From: a virus
Direction: 5' to 3' (one strand)
IMG/VR virus record: IMGVR_UViG_3300046758_000611
Coordinates: 1-64,000 of that record
Length of the DNA: 64,000 nt
Position numbers and translations under genes: made by a program. Under the pieces are notes generated by a model. The model had not been told where the DNA came from, did not search any database, and saw only the letters and a program-made list of their open reading frames with translations. The stretch's first letter is position 1. Each line of letters begins with the position of its first letter. This document shows, one piece after another, positions 53,398 through 62,429 of this stretch.

Positions 53398-54448
53398 ACT
53401 TTCCTTTTTTAAAGTCTTTTCTATCATATGACTTTTTACTTTTCATTGGTCTACTTTTAGGCATTGTTTGTTTTCTTACCTTATTATAGGCATCAAGTTT
53501 TGTTAATAGTTTTTTTTGTTTTGCTTCCGACAATTTTTTTATTTTATGCACTAGCATTTTAATATATTCTTTTTTGCTACCACGACCTTTGAAATAAGGA
53601 CTTTTGTCACTCAGCATTTTTGCAACATCAAGTATTGCTTTTAAATCTTTTAAATTTTCTTGCTCTTCCTTTCCTTCGTTGGTAGGAACTTTATTTGGTA
53701 AATCATCATGATCAGTTTTTGCCATTTTTTTTGCATCCTTTTTTGTCATGCCATTTGCTATTTTTTTTATTTTTGTATATAAATCAGTATCCACATCAGT
53801 CTTCTTTAAATCTCCTTTGTTGTAAGCATGAACCATTCCAAATAATCTTTGTTGTGATTTCGATACTGATTTTTCTGTTATAGGTCCATCTAATTTCGTA
53901 AACTCAACATAATATATATTTGTTTTGGGAGATTGAAAGATTTTTCCACCTACGTTCTTTTTGTGCTGAATTGCTTCTTTTTTGCTTTTGAAAGAAAAAG
54001 GTTTTAGTTTTCCATTAATATATTGTGCAGATACTTCTAATTTAGAACCATTTACACCGAGTGTAAAAACTCCGTGCTTATTTTCATTTACTGCATTTTT
54101 ATTATTAATTTTACTTCTTACTTTTTTAATTCTTTCTTTTTCTTTTTGTTTTACTTTAGGCAATAACTTTCTTGAAATTTTGTTAATCACAGCTGTTTTT
54201 GTTGCAAGTTTTTTATCTATAAATTCTTTTTGACTAAGAGATAATTCTTGATACTTTTTTCCTCCTGCCAATTTTTTTACTAATATATTTTTTGCGGCCT
54301 TATCTGCTACCTTTTTTAGTTTCGCAGGGGACTTCATTCTTTTTGCAAGTAGTTTTCTTTTAATTGCACGTTTTTTTGCAGTTCTTTTTGCTGATCTTGC
54401 AAGTTTAATTCGTGCAGCCCTTGATAATTTTTTTTCGTTTGTTTTCAC
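53390..54448 (-). CDS. Highly basic protein with DUF3008-like domain
   Basis: 352 residues. The first 130 residues are extremely Lys/Arg/Ala-rich and could bind nucleic acid. A central SKSQQRLFGMVHAYNKGDLK region ending with MAKTDHDDLPNKV matches the DUF3008 pattern seen in phages and some bacteria. The C-terminal 80 residues are again basic. Function unknown; packaging or condensation of DNA is a guess. Confidence 0.65.
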   Translation of the reverse strand: MKTNEKKLSRAARIKLARSAKRTAKKRAIKRKLLAKRMKSPAKLKKVADKAAKNILVKKLAGGKKYQELSLSQKEFIDKKLATKTAVINKISRKLLPKVKQKEKERIKKVRSKINNKNAVNENKHGVFTLGVNGSKLEVSAQYINGKLKPFSFKSKKEAIQHKKNVGGKIFQSPKTNIYYVEFTKLDGPITEKSVSKSQQRLFGMVHAYNKGDLKKTDVDTDLYTKIKKIANGMTKKDAKKMAKTDHDDLPNKVPTNEGKEEQENLKDLKAILDVAKMLSDKSPYFKGRGSKKEYIKMLVHKIKKLSEAKQKKLLTKLDAYNKVRKQTMPKSRPMKSKKSYDRKDFKKGKYD

Positions 54449-54449
54449 T

Positions 54450-56978
54450 TTAAAATCTCATTATACCCATAATTTGATTTATAGGAGCAAATGTTCCGGT
54501 TAGTTTATATGTTCCACCTTTATATTGAAATACAACACCTTCTGTTGGTGCGATTGCGTTGCTTCCACCAATAGAATTAAGACGATTGAGATTTTTATTT
54601 AACTTCTCCATGTCTTTCTTAAACTTATCAGGTGATTCAACAGAACCAATCTTTTTTGATTCTAATGTTTTAACATGAACATCAAGTGCCTTTGCTATAT
54701 CATCACTTCCTCCGGCCGCAACGAATCCTTTTACATTCTTTAATACTTCCGCACCCAATTTCAAAAAGATGAATTGAAATGGCCACATATTTTCTTCAAA
54801 TTGTTTTGTAACATCTTCTTTTTCAAACTTAGTAACCCACGCAAGTAACTTTGGATGATCAGATAATTCTTTTTTAATTGTAGTAATTTTATTGGACTTA
54901 TCGTTATATGCCCAACGACCGATGAGTGCCTCGTATACTTTTGATGGAAATATCTCTTTAGTTTTTGTTTGTTGCTTATTTAATAAATCTCTCCACCAAG
55001 AATCATGATACTTCATTACTTTGTCGTTGTCTTTTAATCTAAATTTATTTTTAAGTTTATCTATTTTAGCAGAATACTTTGTATAAGAATCTCCGAATGT
55101 TTTGCTTTTAGGAAGTTCCACAACAATTGGTGCGTTCAGTGAATAACGACTTTGAACATCTGCGTTTATTTGTTTAAGCATACCTTTAAGCATTCTTGCA
55201 GAGTCTTTAAGTTCACTTGTTATATCGTTTCCCTCGGAATCTACACTAACTGCTTTTCCTGCGGAATCATATGCTTGTGTTCCGTGAAATACCAACATAT
55301 CTACATTTTGAGGAATAACATTTTGTGTTGCGGGTGTCATTACCTCTATATTCATAAAACGTTCACCTTCACGAAATACTTTATTCTTTTGTGCATCAGT
55401 AAGACCCGATATAGCAGTTTCCAAATCTTCAACTGCACTTACAAACGCATCACGAATATTATCAGGACGATCAGCAAATATACTAGAAAATTCTTTTACA
55501 TTAGGTGCGGCTGCTCCTGCATTTTTTAAATGTCCTTGATTTCTTGCAGCCACCAATTCACCATCTTTCCAAGAAAACATTAAATTTTGACCATCAAGTT
55601 TTTCAGTAACTTCTTTTTCAACATTTAGTTCACCTGCCAACGACCTACGAATCATTTCTTTTAAATCGGCAAATGTTAAATCACGATCATCGAAAGGATG
55701 ACTCATATGACCAGCCGCACCTCCTTCTGTGATTATTTTGCTTTCCTTTATAGCATGACCTTCAACTCCTTTATCAATTTCTTCACTACCACTTGCTTCT
55801 TTGCTAGATGAATCAATTGTATTTTTATCAACAAGGTCTTCATCTCCTTGTTCGTTGTTCTTACGAATGGATTTTTCAGAACCAACAAAGTCTACAAGTT
55901 TGTATCCTACAGTTTCGGCAACATTTTCAATGAAGTTAACCCATTGATCGTGGGCATTTGAAGTTTCTTCTGTATTAATTTGATTTGTAGGTGATCCTAC
56001 ATCAAAATCACCAGAAGGATAAAAAGATACCGCAGGAACTGGACCAGAGTATTTTCCCCACTCACGATAATCTGCGTTACGACCTAATCCGTTTTTTCCA
56101 ACCACAAAGTCAAGCACATCATAACCAAGTTGCTTTGCACGGTTTGATGTGTAACTTTCATAAGACTCACCTGGATAATAAACAGAAGGTCCATCATCAA
56201 CCATTGATTTTCCCATTGAAGATATTGAACTTATTTCGTTTATTATACTTGGAAATTTTTCAATAAGTTTTTCAAACTTTGGATATTCATTTAAAAAGTT
56301 TTCAAAAATTTCTTCGTTTTCAAATAATGTTCCGAACTTCTTAGTAAGATACTTAAATATTTTTTCATCATACCAACCGAAGAGCTCTTCAAATGCTTGA
56401 ATCTTTGTCATTTCATCGTGTTCAGGACTACCCAATAAATCACGAATCCGAGTACCACTTACTTCTTTTCCCAAGACCTTGATACTTACATGAGGAGCAA
56501 CAATAAAATAACCATGTTCACCGTATGGTTTTAGATCATTTTTATTTTTCTCATATGATTGATAGTATGCAGGTGATCCATCTGCTTTAGTTGTTTTGAG
56601 ACGACCTGCATCTTTTTCTCCAAAAATATAAACCACCGCAGTTGTATTCGGATTATACTTTTTTAAAATCTCTTCGCATACATACGGATTTTTTACTTTA
56701 ACTACATTCTTAACTCCATGCTTCGTCCATACCAGTTTCTTTTCTTTAAAATTCAAAGGACTTTTTGTGGCATCGGTTTTATTACTCGTAGCAACATATG
56801 CTTTATCAAACTTACCATCTAACCACTTGTATGTTTTGTAATGATGCACACCTGCCGGTTGAAATCTACCAGGATAAATTCCAATTACCTTTTTTATTTT
56901 AGGTGATTCATTCAACAACTCTTCAACCATAAAGTCGGTTAAGTCATTTGCAAGTGAGTTAGTGTTTTTGTAATTCAT
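54450..56978 (-). CDS. Fusion of HxGH-type nucleotidyltransferase and ligase-like nucleotidyltransferase
   Basis: 842 residues. The N-terminal domain has PGRFQPAGVHH (36-46) and SGTRIR (174-179), the two binding motifs of the NMN adenylyltransferase/cytidylyltransferase family. The C-terminal domain has an EKLDG motif (Lys460, the candidate adenylated Lys), AARNQG, FMNIEVM and, near the end, EGVVF and YKLTG (813-827), the order of motifs I-V in DNA/RNA ligases. A linker region (255-370) with two GYD/GYK..DFV stretches lies between. It may seal nucleic acid ends; the N-terminal domain might make NAD+ or another activated nucleotide. A P-loop kinase gene is close upstream. Domain identity is well supported; substrate is not known. 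Confidence 0.75.
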   Translation of the reverse strand: MNYKNTNSLANDLTDFMVEELLNESPKIKKVIGIYPGRFQPAGVHHYKTYKWLDGKFDKAYVATSNKTDATKSPLNFKEKKLVWTKHGVKNVVKVKNPYVCEEILKKYNPNTTAVVYIFGEKDAGRLKTTKADGSPAYYQSYEKNKNDLKPYGEHGYFIVAPHVSIKVLGKEVSGTRIRDLLGSPEHDEMTKIQAFEELFGWYDEKIFKYLTKKFGTLFENEEIFENFLNEYPKFEKLIEKFPSIINEISSISSMGKSMVDDGPSVYYPGESYESYTSNRAKQLGYDVLDFVVGKNGLGRNADYREWGKYSGPVPAVSFYPSGDFDVGSPTNQINTEETSNAHDQWVNFIENVAETVGYKLVDFVGSEKSIRKNNEQGDEDLVDKNTIDSSSKEASGSEEIDKGVEGHAIKESKIITEGGAAGHMSHPFDDRDLTFADLKEMIRRSLAGELNVEKEVTEKLDGQNLMFSWKDGELVAARNQGHLKNAGAAAPNVKEFSSIFADRPDNIRDAFVSAVEDLETAISGLTDAQKNKVFREGERFMNIEVMTPATQNVIPQNVDMLVFHGTQAYDSAGKAVSVDSEGNDITSELKDSARMLKGMLKQINADVQSRYSLNAPIVVELPKSKTFGDSYTKYSAKIDKLKNKFRLKDNDKVMKYHDSWWRDLLNKQQTKTKEIFPSKVYEALIGRWAYNDKSNKITTIKKELSDHPKLLAWVTKFEKEDVTKQFEENMWPFQFIFLKLGAEVLKNVKGFVAAGGSDDIAKALDVHVKTLESKKIGSVESPDKFKKDMEKLNKNLNRLNSIGGSNAIAPTEGVVFQYKGGTYKLTGTFAPINQIMGIMRF

Positions 56979-57508
56979 TTAGTTTCAAGAATTTCTGCTA
57001 AGATAGTTCTTATTTGGTTTCTAAGTTTTTGCTCGTATACTTTTCGTGAAATGAAACGATTAAATTCACCCTTTGACATTCCAGTAAGTTCATCTGCCAT
57101 TTCATCAAATCCCTTTCTTTGTAAAAACGCAACAACTTTATCTTTTGCTTTTAAAATACTTGTATGTAATCCTGACATAAAATCAATTGCCTTTTTGTAC
57201 TCAGGACTTGTTAATTTAATTTCATTTGTTTTTTTCATTTTATTTGATTCCTCGTATTGTGACATATAAAAGTCTTCATCAGATGCAGCTGCCTGAAAAT
57301 CTCTCCAAGCTTGTTCTGCTTCTTTTCCCACCATTATTACTTTTCCTTTTGGATAATAAAGTATTTCATCTCCTTTTTTAAATTTAATGCCACCCTTGCG
57401 AAGTCTTCGTTGTACAGGTAGTCTTTGTTCACCAGATACTCCATCATATTTTGATTTCATCCAAAATGGATCGTCTTTATATCTTTTATATTCTGATATG
57501 TTTTTCAT
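56975..57508 (-). CDS. Unknown protein
   Basis: 177 residues, basic N-terminal half and helical C-terminal half. No motif recognised. It overlaps the next gene by 4 bases (ATGA), coupling it to the nucleotidyltransferase-ligase fusion. Confidence 0.6.
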   Translation of the reverse strand: MKNISEYKRYKDDPFWMKSKYDGVSGEQRLPVQRRLRKGGIKFKKGDEILYYPKGKVIMVGKEAEQAWRDFQAAASDEDFYMSQYEESNKMKKTNEIKLTSPEYKKAIDFMSGLHTSILKAKDKVVAFLQRKGFDEMADELTGMSKGEFNRFISRKVYEQKLRNQIRTILAEILETK

Positions 57509-57511
57509 AAG

Positions 57512-57838
57512 TTATCCTTCTATATAATCTATGGGTTTGTTTGTTTTAATGTTTTTCTTACAGGCCTCTTTTTTTTCAAAATACATATATGGAGAATTTT
57601 TGATATACCACTCTGTACAATGATAGACGGTTCCACTTAAGATAGGTCCTTCCGTACTCATTGATTCTGTAAACGAACCTATAAATTCATATTTGTGTTT
57701 TTCTTTTAAAAAACGGTTTGCCATATTTTTTGACCAAGATTCATTTCCTTCTTTTTTTGTTTCAAAACTATATTTCTCACCCGACTTTGCGAGTTCAAGT
57801 TTATATGATTCACCTAAACTTTCGGATACTAAATTCAT
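57512..57838 (-). CDS. Unknown small protein
   Basis: 108 residues, predicted mostly strands, with no signal. Its start overlaps the kinase gene stop by one base, so it is translated in the same operon. No family recognised. Confidence 0.6.
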   Translation of the reverse strand: MNLVSESLGESYKLELAKSGEKYSFETKKEGNESWSKNMANRFLKEKHKYEFIGSFTESMSTEGPILSGTVYHCTEWYIKNSPYMYFEKKEACKKNIKTNKPIDYIEG

Positions 57839-58869
57839 TAATCAAACTTCTCCGATTTAATTTTCATGTAAAATCTAGTAAATTCGTCACTATCTAGTTC
57901 TAAACTTTCAACTAATCTTGATAATACTGCCAAATTCCGTTGAGGTGATAGATTAAACTTTTCTATTATATAAATTGTACGACTCAAATATCGTTCAAGG
58001 TCTGCTGGTAAAATTGCTTTATCAATTTCATTTAATAGTTGTTCAGTAACACGATTTCTTTTATCACCACTTTTGCTCATTTTATCGTATGCCATCATCA
58101 TTTTGATCCATTTCTTTCCAATTGGATTTTTAATTGGTTTTGAAATAAATTTTGCTACCTCTTTCATAAGTCGTGGAACTAAATCTAATCTACCAGGTTT
58201 TGTTTTACTACGAGTATCTTCTGAATTGTCTACTATAACAAAGTTTGCTTTGAACAAACCTTGAAACTTACCAAGATTTTTTTGGACATCTGTCCAAATA
58301 TCCTTTACTATTTTTCGTGGAAGTTTTCTTTTACGCATTGCGTTTCTTTGTTGTGCGACATCAAGTGTTGTGTTTACAAACACCATATAACAATCGTATC
58401 CTAGTTTTTCAAGTTCTTTTTTTTGCTTTGATATTTTGTTATAGTTGTCACCTGTCCCATCAACAATAATACCCAAACGACCATCTTTAAATAACTCAAA
58501 TTGTTTAAGCATTATTTTCTTCGCACGGGAACGAATACTATTTGGATCATCACTTGTTACTTTGGCAAATGTTTCATCATCCATTTTAGATAAATTCAGA
58601 TCATATCCTGCCTTTTTAAGTAATATTTCAAATGCAGGATCACTGTTTACAATCTTTAAACCACTTGGTGATAAATTTTTTGCATCCGGTGGAAAATTGA
58701 ATAATGTATCAACAGTAGCAGATTTACCAGAACCAGGTCCTCCTGCTAAAAATACTGCTTTTAAAATACCAGGATCATATACACCCTCTACAAGTGTAAA
58801 GTATCCTTTACGCAATCCTGCTTTAATCAGGGTTTCTTGGACTTTTTGATTTTCTTCGGATTTTTCCAT
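57838..58869 (-). CDS. P-loop kinase (zeta-toxin / polynucleotide-kinase-like)
   Basis: 343 residues. Walker A is FLAGGPGSGKSATV (Gly43-Ser50). IVNSDPAFE, GIIVDGTGDNY and an Arg-rich lid (AQQRNAMRKRKLPR) complete the kinase fold of the AAA_33/zeta-toxin type. The family phosphorylates nucleic acid ends, sugars or other small molecules. The operon also encodes a ligase-like fusion, so a 5'-end-healing kinase is an attractive idea; no phosphatase domain is seen. No antitoxin gene is adjacent. Confidence 0.75.
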   Translation of the reverse strand: MEKSEENQKVQETLIKAGLRKGYFTLVEGVYDPGILKAVFLAGGPGSGKSATVDTLFNFPPDAKNLSPSGLKIVNSDPAFEILLKKAGYDLNLSKMDDETFAKVTSDDPNSIRSRAKKIMLKQFELFKDGRLGIIVDGTGDNYNKISKQKKELEKLGYDCYMVFVNTTLDVAQQRNAMRKRKLPRKIVKDIWTDVQKNLGKFQGLFKANFVIVDNSEDTRSKTKPGRLDLVPRLMKEVAKFISKPIKNPIGKKWIKMMMAYDKMSKSGDKRNRVTEQLLNEIDKAILPADLERYLSRTIYIIEKFNLSPQRNLAVLSRLVESLELDSDEFTRFYMKIKSEKFD

Positions 58870-58912
58870 AAATACAATTCAGGTACATAATAAATATATA
58901 TCTAAATATGTT

Positions 58913-61513
58913 TTATGCTCCGTATTTTATCTTACTAAATGAACCTTCTTTTTGAATTTCTACAATTTCATCCACCATATCTCGCATAACATCCAAATGG
59001 CTAATGACTACGATGAACTCAAATTGCCCCTTTAAATAGGTAAATAGATTAAATACACTACTGATGTTATCTCCGTCTAATGTACCCCACCCTTCATCAA
59101 TAACAAGGAAATTAGAACGAGGAAGACTGCTTACATTGATAAGTGCCACACGCATAGCAATACTGCTTATGAATCGTTCCATGCCACTACACATCTCTAA
59201 AGGCCAATGACGATCTTCATAAGTAATCTTTGAGTAAATGTGTTTTCCGTCCATTTCAAGATTCATGCCGAAATCAACGATTTGAGAAAGAATATTATTA
59301 ACCTCACTTTCAATACTAGGAATAGTTTTAGAAATAAGTTCATATGAAATACCATCTCGTTTTACTGCATCAAGATATAGTTCATATCCTCGTTTTTTTC
59401 TTTCATAACTTTTTGCCTCTTCGATAGATGAAAGAACATCTTCGTGTTCTTTTTCAACAATCTTAACTTCACCAAAAAGAGTTTGAAGTTTTTCTGTTTC
59501 TTCATTTGCTATTAAATTCACTTTTGTAAGTTTATTTTGTATATCAGCAACTTCAACTTGTAAAGATTTATTAAATTCAATAATATCTTTACATTCATAA
59601 TATTCGTTGATACTTTTTTCATTTAATAGAATATCCTTTTCAAGTGATTCTATCATACTTGACAATGCAAGAATCTTGGCATCTGTTTGATTTATTTCAT
59701 AAGAAAGTTGTGTATTTTCTGATTTTAAATTATTATACAATTCATAATCACTATCAACATTTTTATATATTTCAAGTTGTTGTTCAAATTCATTTTTTCT
59801 CTTAACAAGTTCATCTGCATCTGCTTTATCTTTATCAAGTTCTTTTTTAGTAATTTCCGCACTTTCTATCAAATTTTTTGAATTAGTAACACAATGCTTA
59901 CAATTAGGATCGTATTCATGACTATCATAATGTTTCAATTTATCAAGTTTAGCATTAACTGATGTTCTTAATACTGCCAAATCTTTATCGACTAAATTTA
60001 TATTTTCACGAATTTTTAAGACATCTACATATTTTTCTTCTATACCGTCAAGTTCAGATATTTTTTTGAATTTTAGTGATTTATCGTTTGATAACTTCTT
60101 CTTTTTATCAGACTCAAGTGAACGATTATCTTTTGCCACATCAAGTCTTTCTTTTAAGTTTGTTTTATTAAATTCTAATTTATCTATATCTACGGATGCT
60201 TCCTCAAATGAGCAATTTTTAAATTGTGCATTTTTGTCTGCCAATTCTTTATTTAGTTTTTTCTGTTTTAATAAAGCAATATTAGTTCTACTATCCTGTT
60301 CATTGTATTGATGTTTAACATCTTCTAATTTTTCTTGAACATTGTTTAATGTTTCATCAAAATCTTCACGATTAAATCTTTTTAAAAGTGCGTTTATTTC
60401 TTTTATATCTTCCGATGCAGTTGTATGTAACTGATCGAACATATCTATTCCCATAAACTGAGCAAGTAAATCTTTTCTCTCACTTTGACTTTTATCTATA
60501 AAAATTGCATTATTATTTTGCAAACTAAGTGTAGTCAAAACAAAATCATCATATGACCCGACATGATCACGTATTACTGCATTGGTTCCTGCTCTTTGTT
60601 CTCCGTTTAGTGAAATTGTTTGACCTTCTTCATCATGTTTCCAGAAATCAACAACAACCGTTACATCTCCGTTCTTTTTAGTAGTTGCAGTTCTTTCTAT
60701 AAAATAATTTACTCCACTTATTTCAAAATTAAGTTTACAGTAAAAATTATCAGTTTGTGTATTCAATACGTGTGCGGCCTTGAATGCACGATCACATTTA
60801 TCAAATAAACAAAAACTCAAAGCACTCATCACACTACTTTTACCACTTGCATTTGAGGCAAATAATCCCATAACACTTTTCATGTTTGAAAAGTCTATTA
60901 TGTTTCCATCTCCGTAACTAAACATATTACCGAATTCAAACTTCTTTGGTTTCCAAATACAATTTCTTAAAACTTCTTTTACTACCAACTTTTCATTTAT
61001 TTCTTTGTTGATATCAAGAGCAGTTTTTACTTGCTCATCATCAACAACAAAATTCCTGCGAAGATAATCTTCTATTAAATCATTTTGAACTTGTATTGTA
61101 GTAATGTCACCGAAATCAAATTTATTATCACGATCATATTTTTTTGCCTCGGAAATTGCATCACAACGAGTTACATTCAAATCACTTATATTTGTTTTCT
61201 TTCGTATATCTGCTATAATTTCTTTAGTTTCAGTTGCAGTAGTATTATATACCTTTACACGAAGTCTTGCTTTTCTTGGTAATAAACTAAGATCACTAAT
61301 ACACTTTCCATCACGAACTACAATTGTATAATATCCATAATCATTGTGAACTTCGTGGTGCGTATGTGTTTGATTATTTAAGTCCCACAAAACATATCCA
61401 TGACCATTTGGTTTTTCACCGTGATTTTGTTGAATCATACTACCAGAATAAACAACAATTGGTTTATTCTTATTGTGTCTTTTTACTTTTATATATGTTT
61501 CTTTATCTTCCAT
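58913..61513 (-). CDS. gp46: Rad50/SbcC-type ATPase (gp46-like) with N-terminal Mre11 cap domain
   Basis: 866 residues from the ATG at 61513 (a TTG lies three codons upstream). Residues 17-180 are not Rad50: KPIVVYSGSMIQQNHGEKPN and HGYVLWDL are the C-terminal cap of Mre11/SbcD. The Rad50 part begins near 184; it has Walker A GLFASNASGKSS (216-227), a long coiled coil, a CKHC zinc hook and a C-terminal FLVIDEGWGTLDGDN Walker B/D-loop. It forms the recombination nuclease with gp47, for host DNA breakdown and recombination-dependent replication. Its nuclease half is encoded separately at 62422. Confidence 0.9.
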   Translation of the reverse strand: MEDKETYIKVKRHNKNKPIVVYSGSMIQQNHGEKPNGHGYVLWDLNNQTHTHHEVHNDYGYYTIVVRDGKCISDLSLLPRKARLRVKVYNTTATETKEIIADIRKKTNISDLNVTRCDAISEAKKYDRDNKFDFGDITTIQVQNDLIEDYLRRNFVVDDEQVKTALDINKEINEKLVVKEVLRNCIWKPKKFEFGNMFSYGDGNIIDFSNMKSVMGLFASNASGKSSVMSALSFCLFDKCDRAFKAAHVLNTQTDNFYCKLNFEISGVNYFIERTATTKKNGDVTVVVDFWKHDEEGQTISLNGEQRAGTNAVIRDHVGSYDDFVLTTLSLQNNNAIFIDKSQSERKDLLAQFMGIDMFDQLHTTASEDIKEINALLKRFNREDFDETLNNVQEKLEDVKHQYNEQDSRTNIALLKQKKLNKELADKNAQFKNCSFEEASVDIDKLEFNKTNLKERLDVAKDNRSLESDKKKKLSNDKSLKFKKISELDGIEEKYVDVLKIRENINLVDKDLAVLRTSVNAKLDKLKHYDSHEYDPNCKHCVTNSKNLIESAEITKKELDKDKADADELVKRKNEFEQQLEIYKNVDSDYELYNNLKSENTQLSYEINQTDAKILALSSMIESLEKDILLNEKSINEYYECKDIIEFNKSLQVEVADIQNKLTKVNLIANEETEKLQTLFGEVKIVEKEHEDVLSSIEEAKSYERKKRGYELYLDAVKRDGISYELISKTIPSIESEVNNILSQIVDFGMNLEMDGKHIYSKITYEDRHWPLEMCSGMERFISSIAMRVALINVSSLPRSNFLVIDEGWGTLDGDNISSVFNLFTYLKGQFEFIVVISHLDVMRDMVDEIVEIQKEGSFSKIKYGA

Positions 61514-62429
61514 GTGTAACAATTTTCAAAATATTTTCACCAACATCTGTGTCACTTAAGAACGGACTGAGGTGCATATGACCTTGGTTCGGAAAGTACA
61601 TATTTGGTCCTAGAAATGGAACTCTATTTTCAAGGTTGTTTAAATCTCCTCCGTTTTGTTGCCAAACAACTCCTTTTGGCCCGAACATCTGGTGAATATA
61701 GTCGGTTGTGATAACAGTTCTGGTGCCCAGAGCAGATGCCATATTTGTAAGACACCCCTCAGAACCAATTACAAAATCACAATTTTTTATTAAACTTGCA
61801 GTAAAAGAAAACTTACTTGTAGAATTAATAGTTGGATATCGTTTAGAAATTGTGTCTTCGAGACCAAGTGCAAATAGAATTACCCTCGGATGATGTTCCA
61901 TGCAATTAATTATATCAAATGTGTTTCTTGTTTTTTGTCCATATCCAGAACCAGTTTCTCCACCGTCTGCGTTATTGTATTCTTCTTCAGTAAATAAGAA
62001 ACTTTTTTTATGCCAATCCATTTGGTATCCGACTTTTATTATATCAGACTTCCAGTCACCTATGTTTTCTAGTTCCTGCATACTTTTTTCAATTGCATAG
62101 TCAAGAATAGTATTTGTAAAAATTTCAAAGGTATCGTCAAAATTTTTTATTTCACATATTTTTTGAAATTGTGAAGTAATTGATTCGTATGGATTTAATG
62201 TGGAGTTGCCAGAAATTAAATTATATACTTTATCGTATACACCCTCGTTTTCCATAAAAAAAACTTTATCTATATACGGATTGCAATTTAATAACTCAAG
62301 TGGTTGTAAATAATTTATATCAAAGTGAATTTCACATAACTTGTTTTGCTTTATTTTTTTAGCAACACTACTTGCAAGTAGAATATCACCAATGTGAATA
62401 TTTCTACATTTTATCAGTATCTTACTCAT
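61503..62429 (-). CDS. Glycosyltransferase family 9-like (heptosyltransferase-like) protein
   Basis: 308 residues. NIHIGDILLASSVAKKIK at the N-terminus and FVIGSEGCLTNMASALGT in the C-terminal half are the two signature regions of GT9/ADP-heptose:LPS heptosyltransferase-type enzymes. It would transfer a sugar, possibly to phage DNA or virion protein or to a host glycan; target unknown. It lies exactly between the two pieces of the Mre11-Rad50 locus, overlapping the first by 8 bases and the second by 11, so it was integrated without leaving spacer DNA. Confidence 0.75.
   Translation of the reverse strand: MSKILIKCRNIHIGDILLASSVAKKIKQNKLCEIHFDINYLQPLELLNCNPYIDKVFFMENEGVYDKVYNLISGNSTLNPYESITSQFQKICEIKNFDDTFEIFTNTILDYAIEKSMQELENIGDWKSDIIKVGYQMDWHKKSFLFTEEEYNNADGGETGSGYGQKTRNTFDIINCMEHHPRVILFALGLEDTISKRYPTINSTSKFSFTASLIKNCDFVIGSEGCLTNMASALGTRTVITTDYIHQMFGPKGVVWQQNGGDLNNLENRVPFLGPNMYFPNQGHMHLSPFLSDTDVGENILKIVTHGR

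Noticed and set aside
57838-58869. Zeta-type toxin of a toxin-antitoxin system
   Set aside because: There is no small antitoxin gene next to it, the protein has an extra C-terminal region, and the context is nucleic-acid enzymes.
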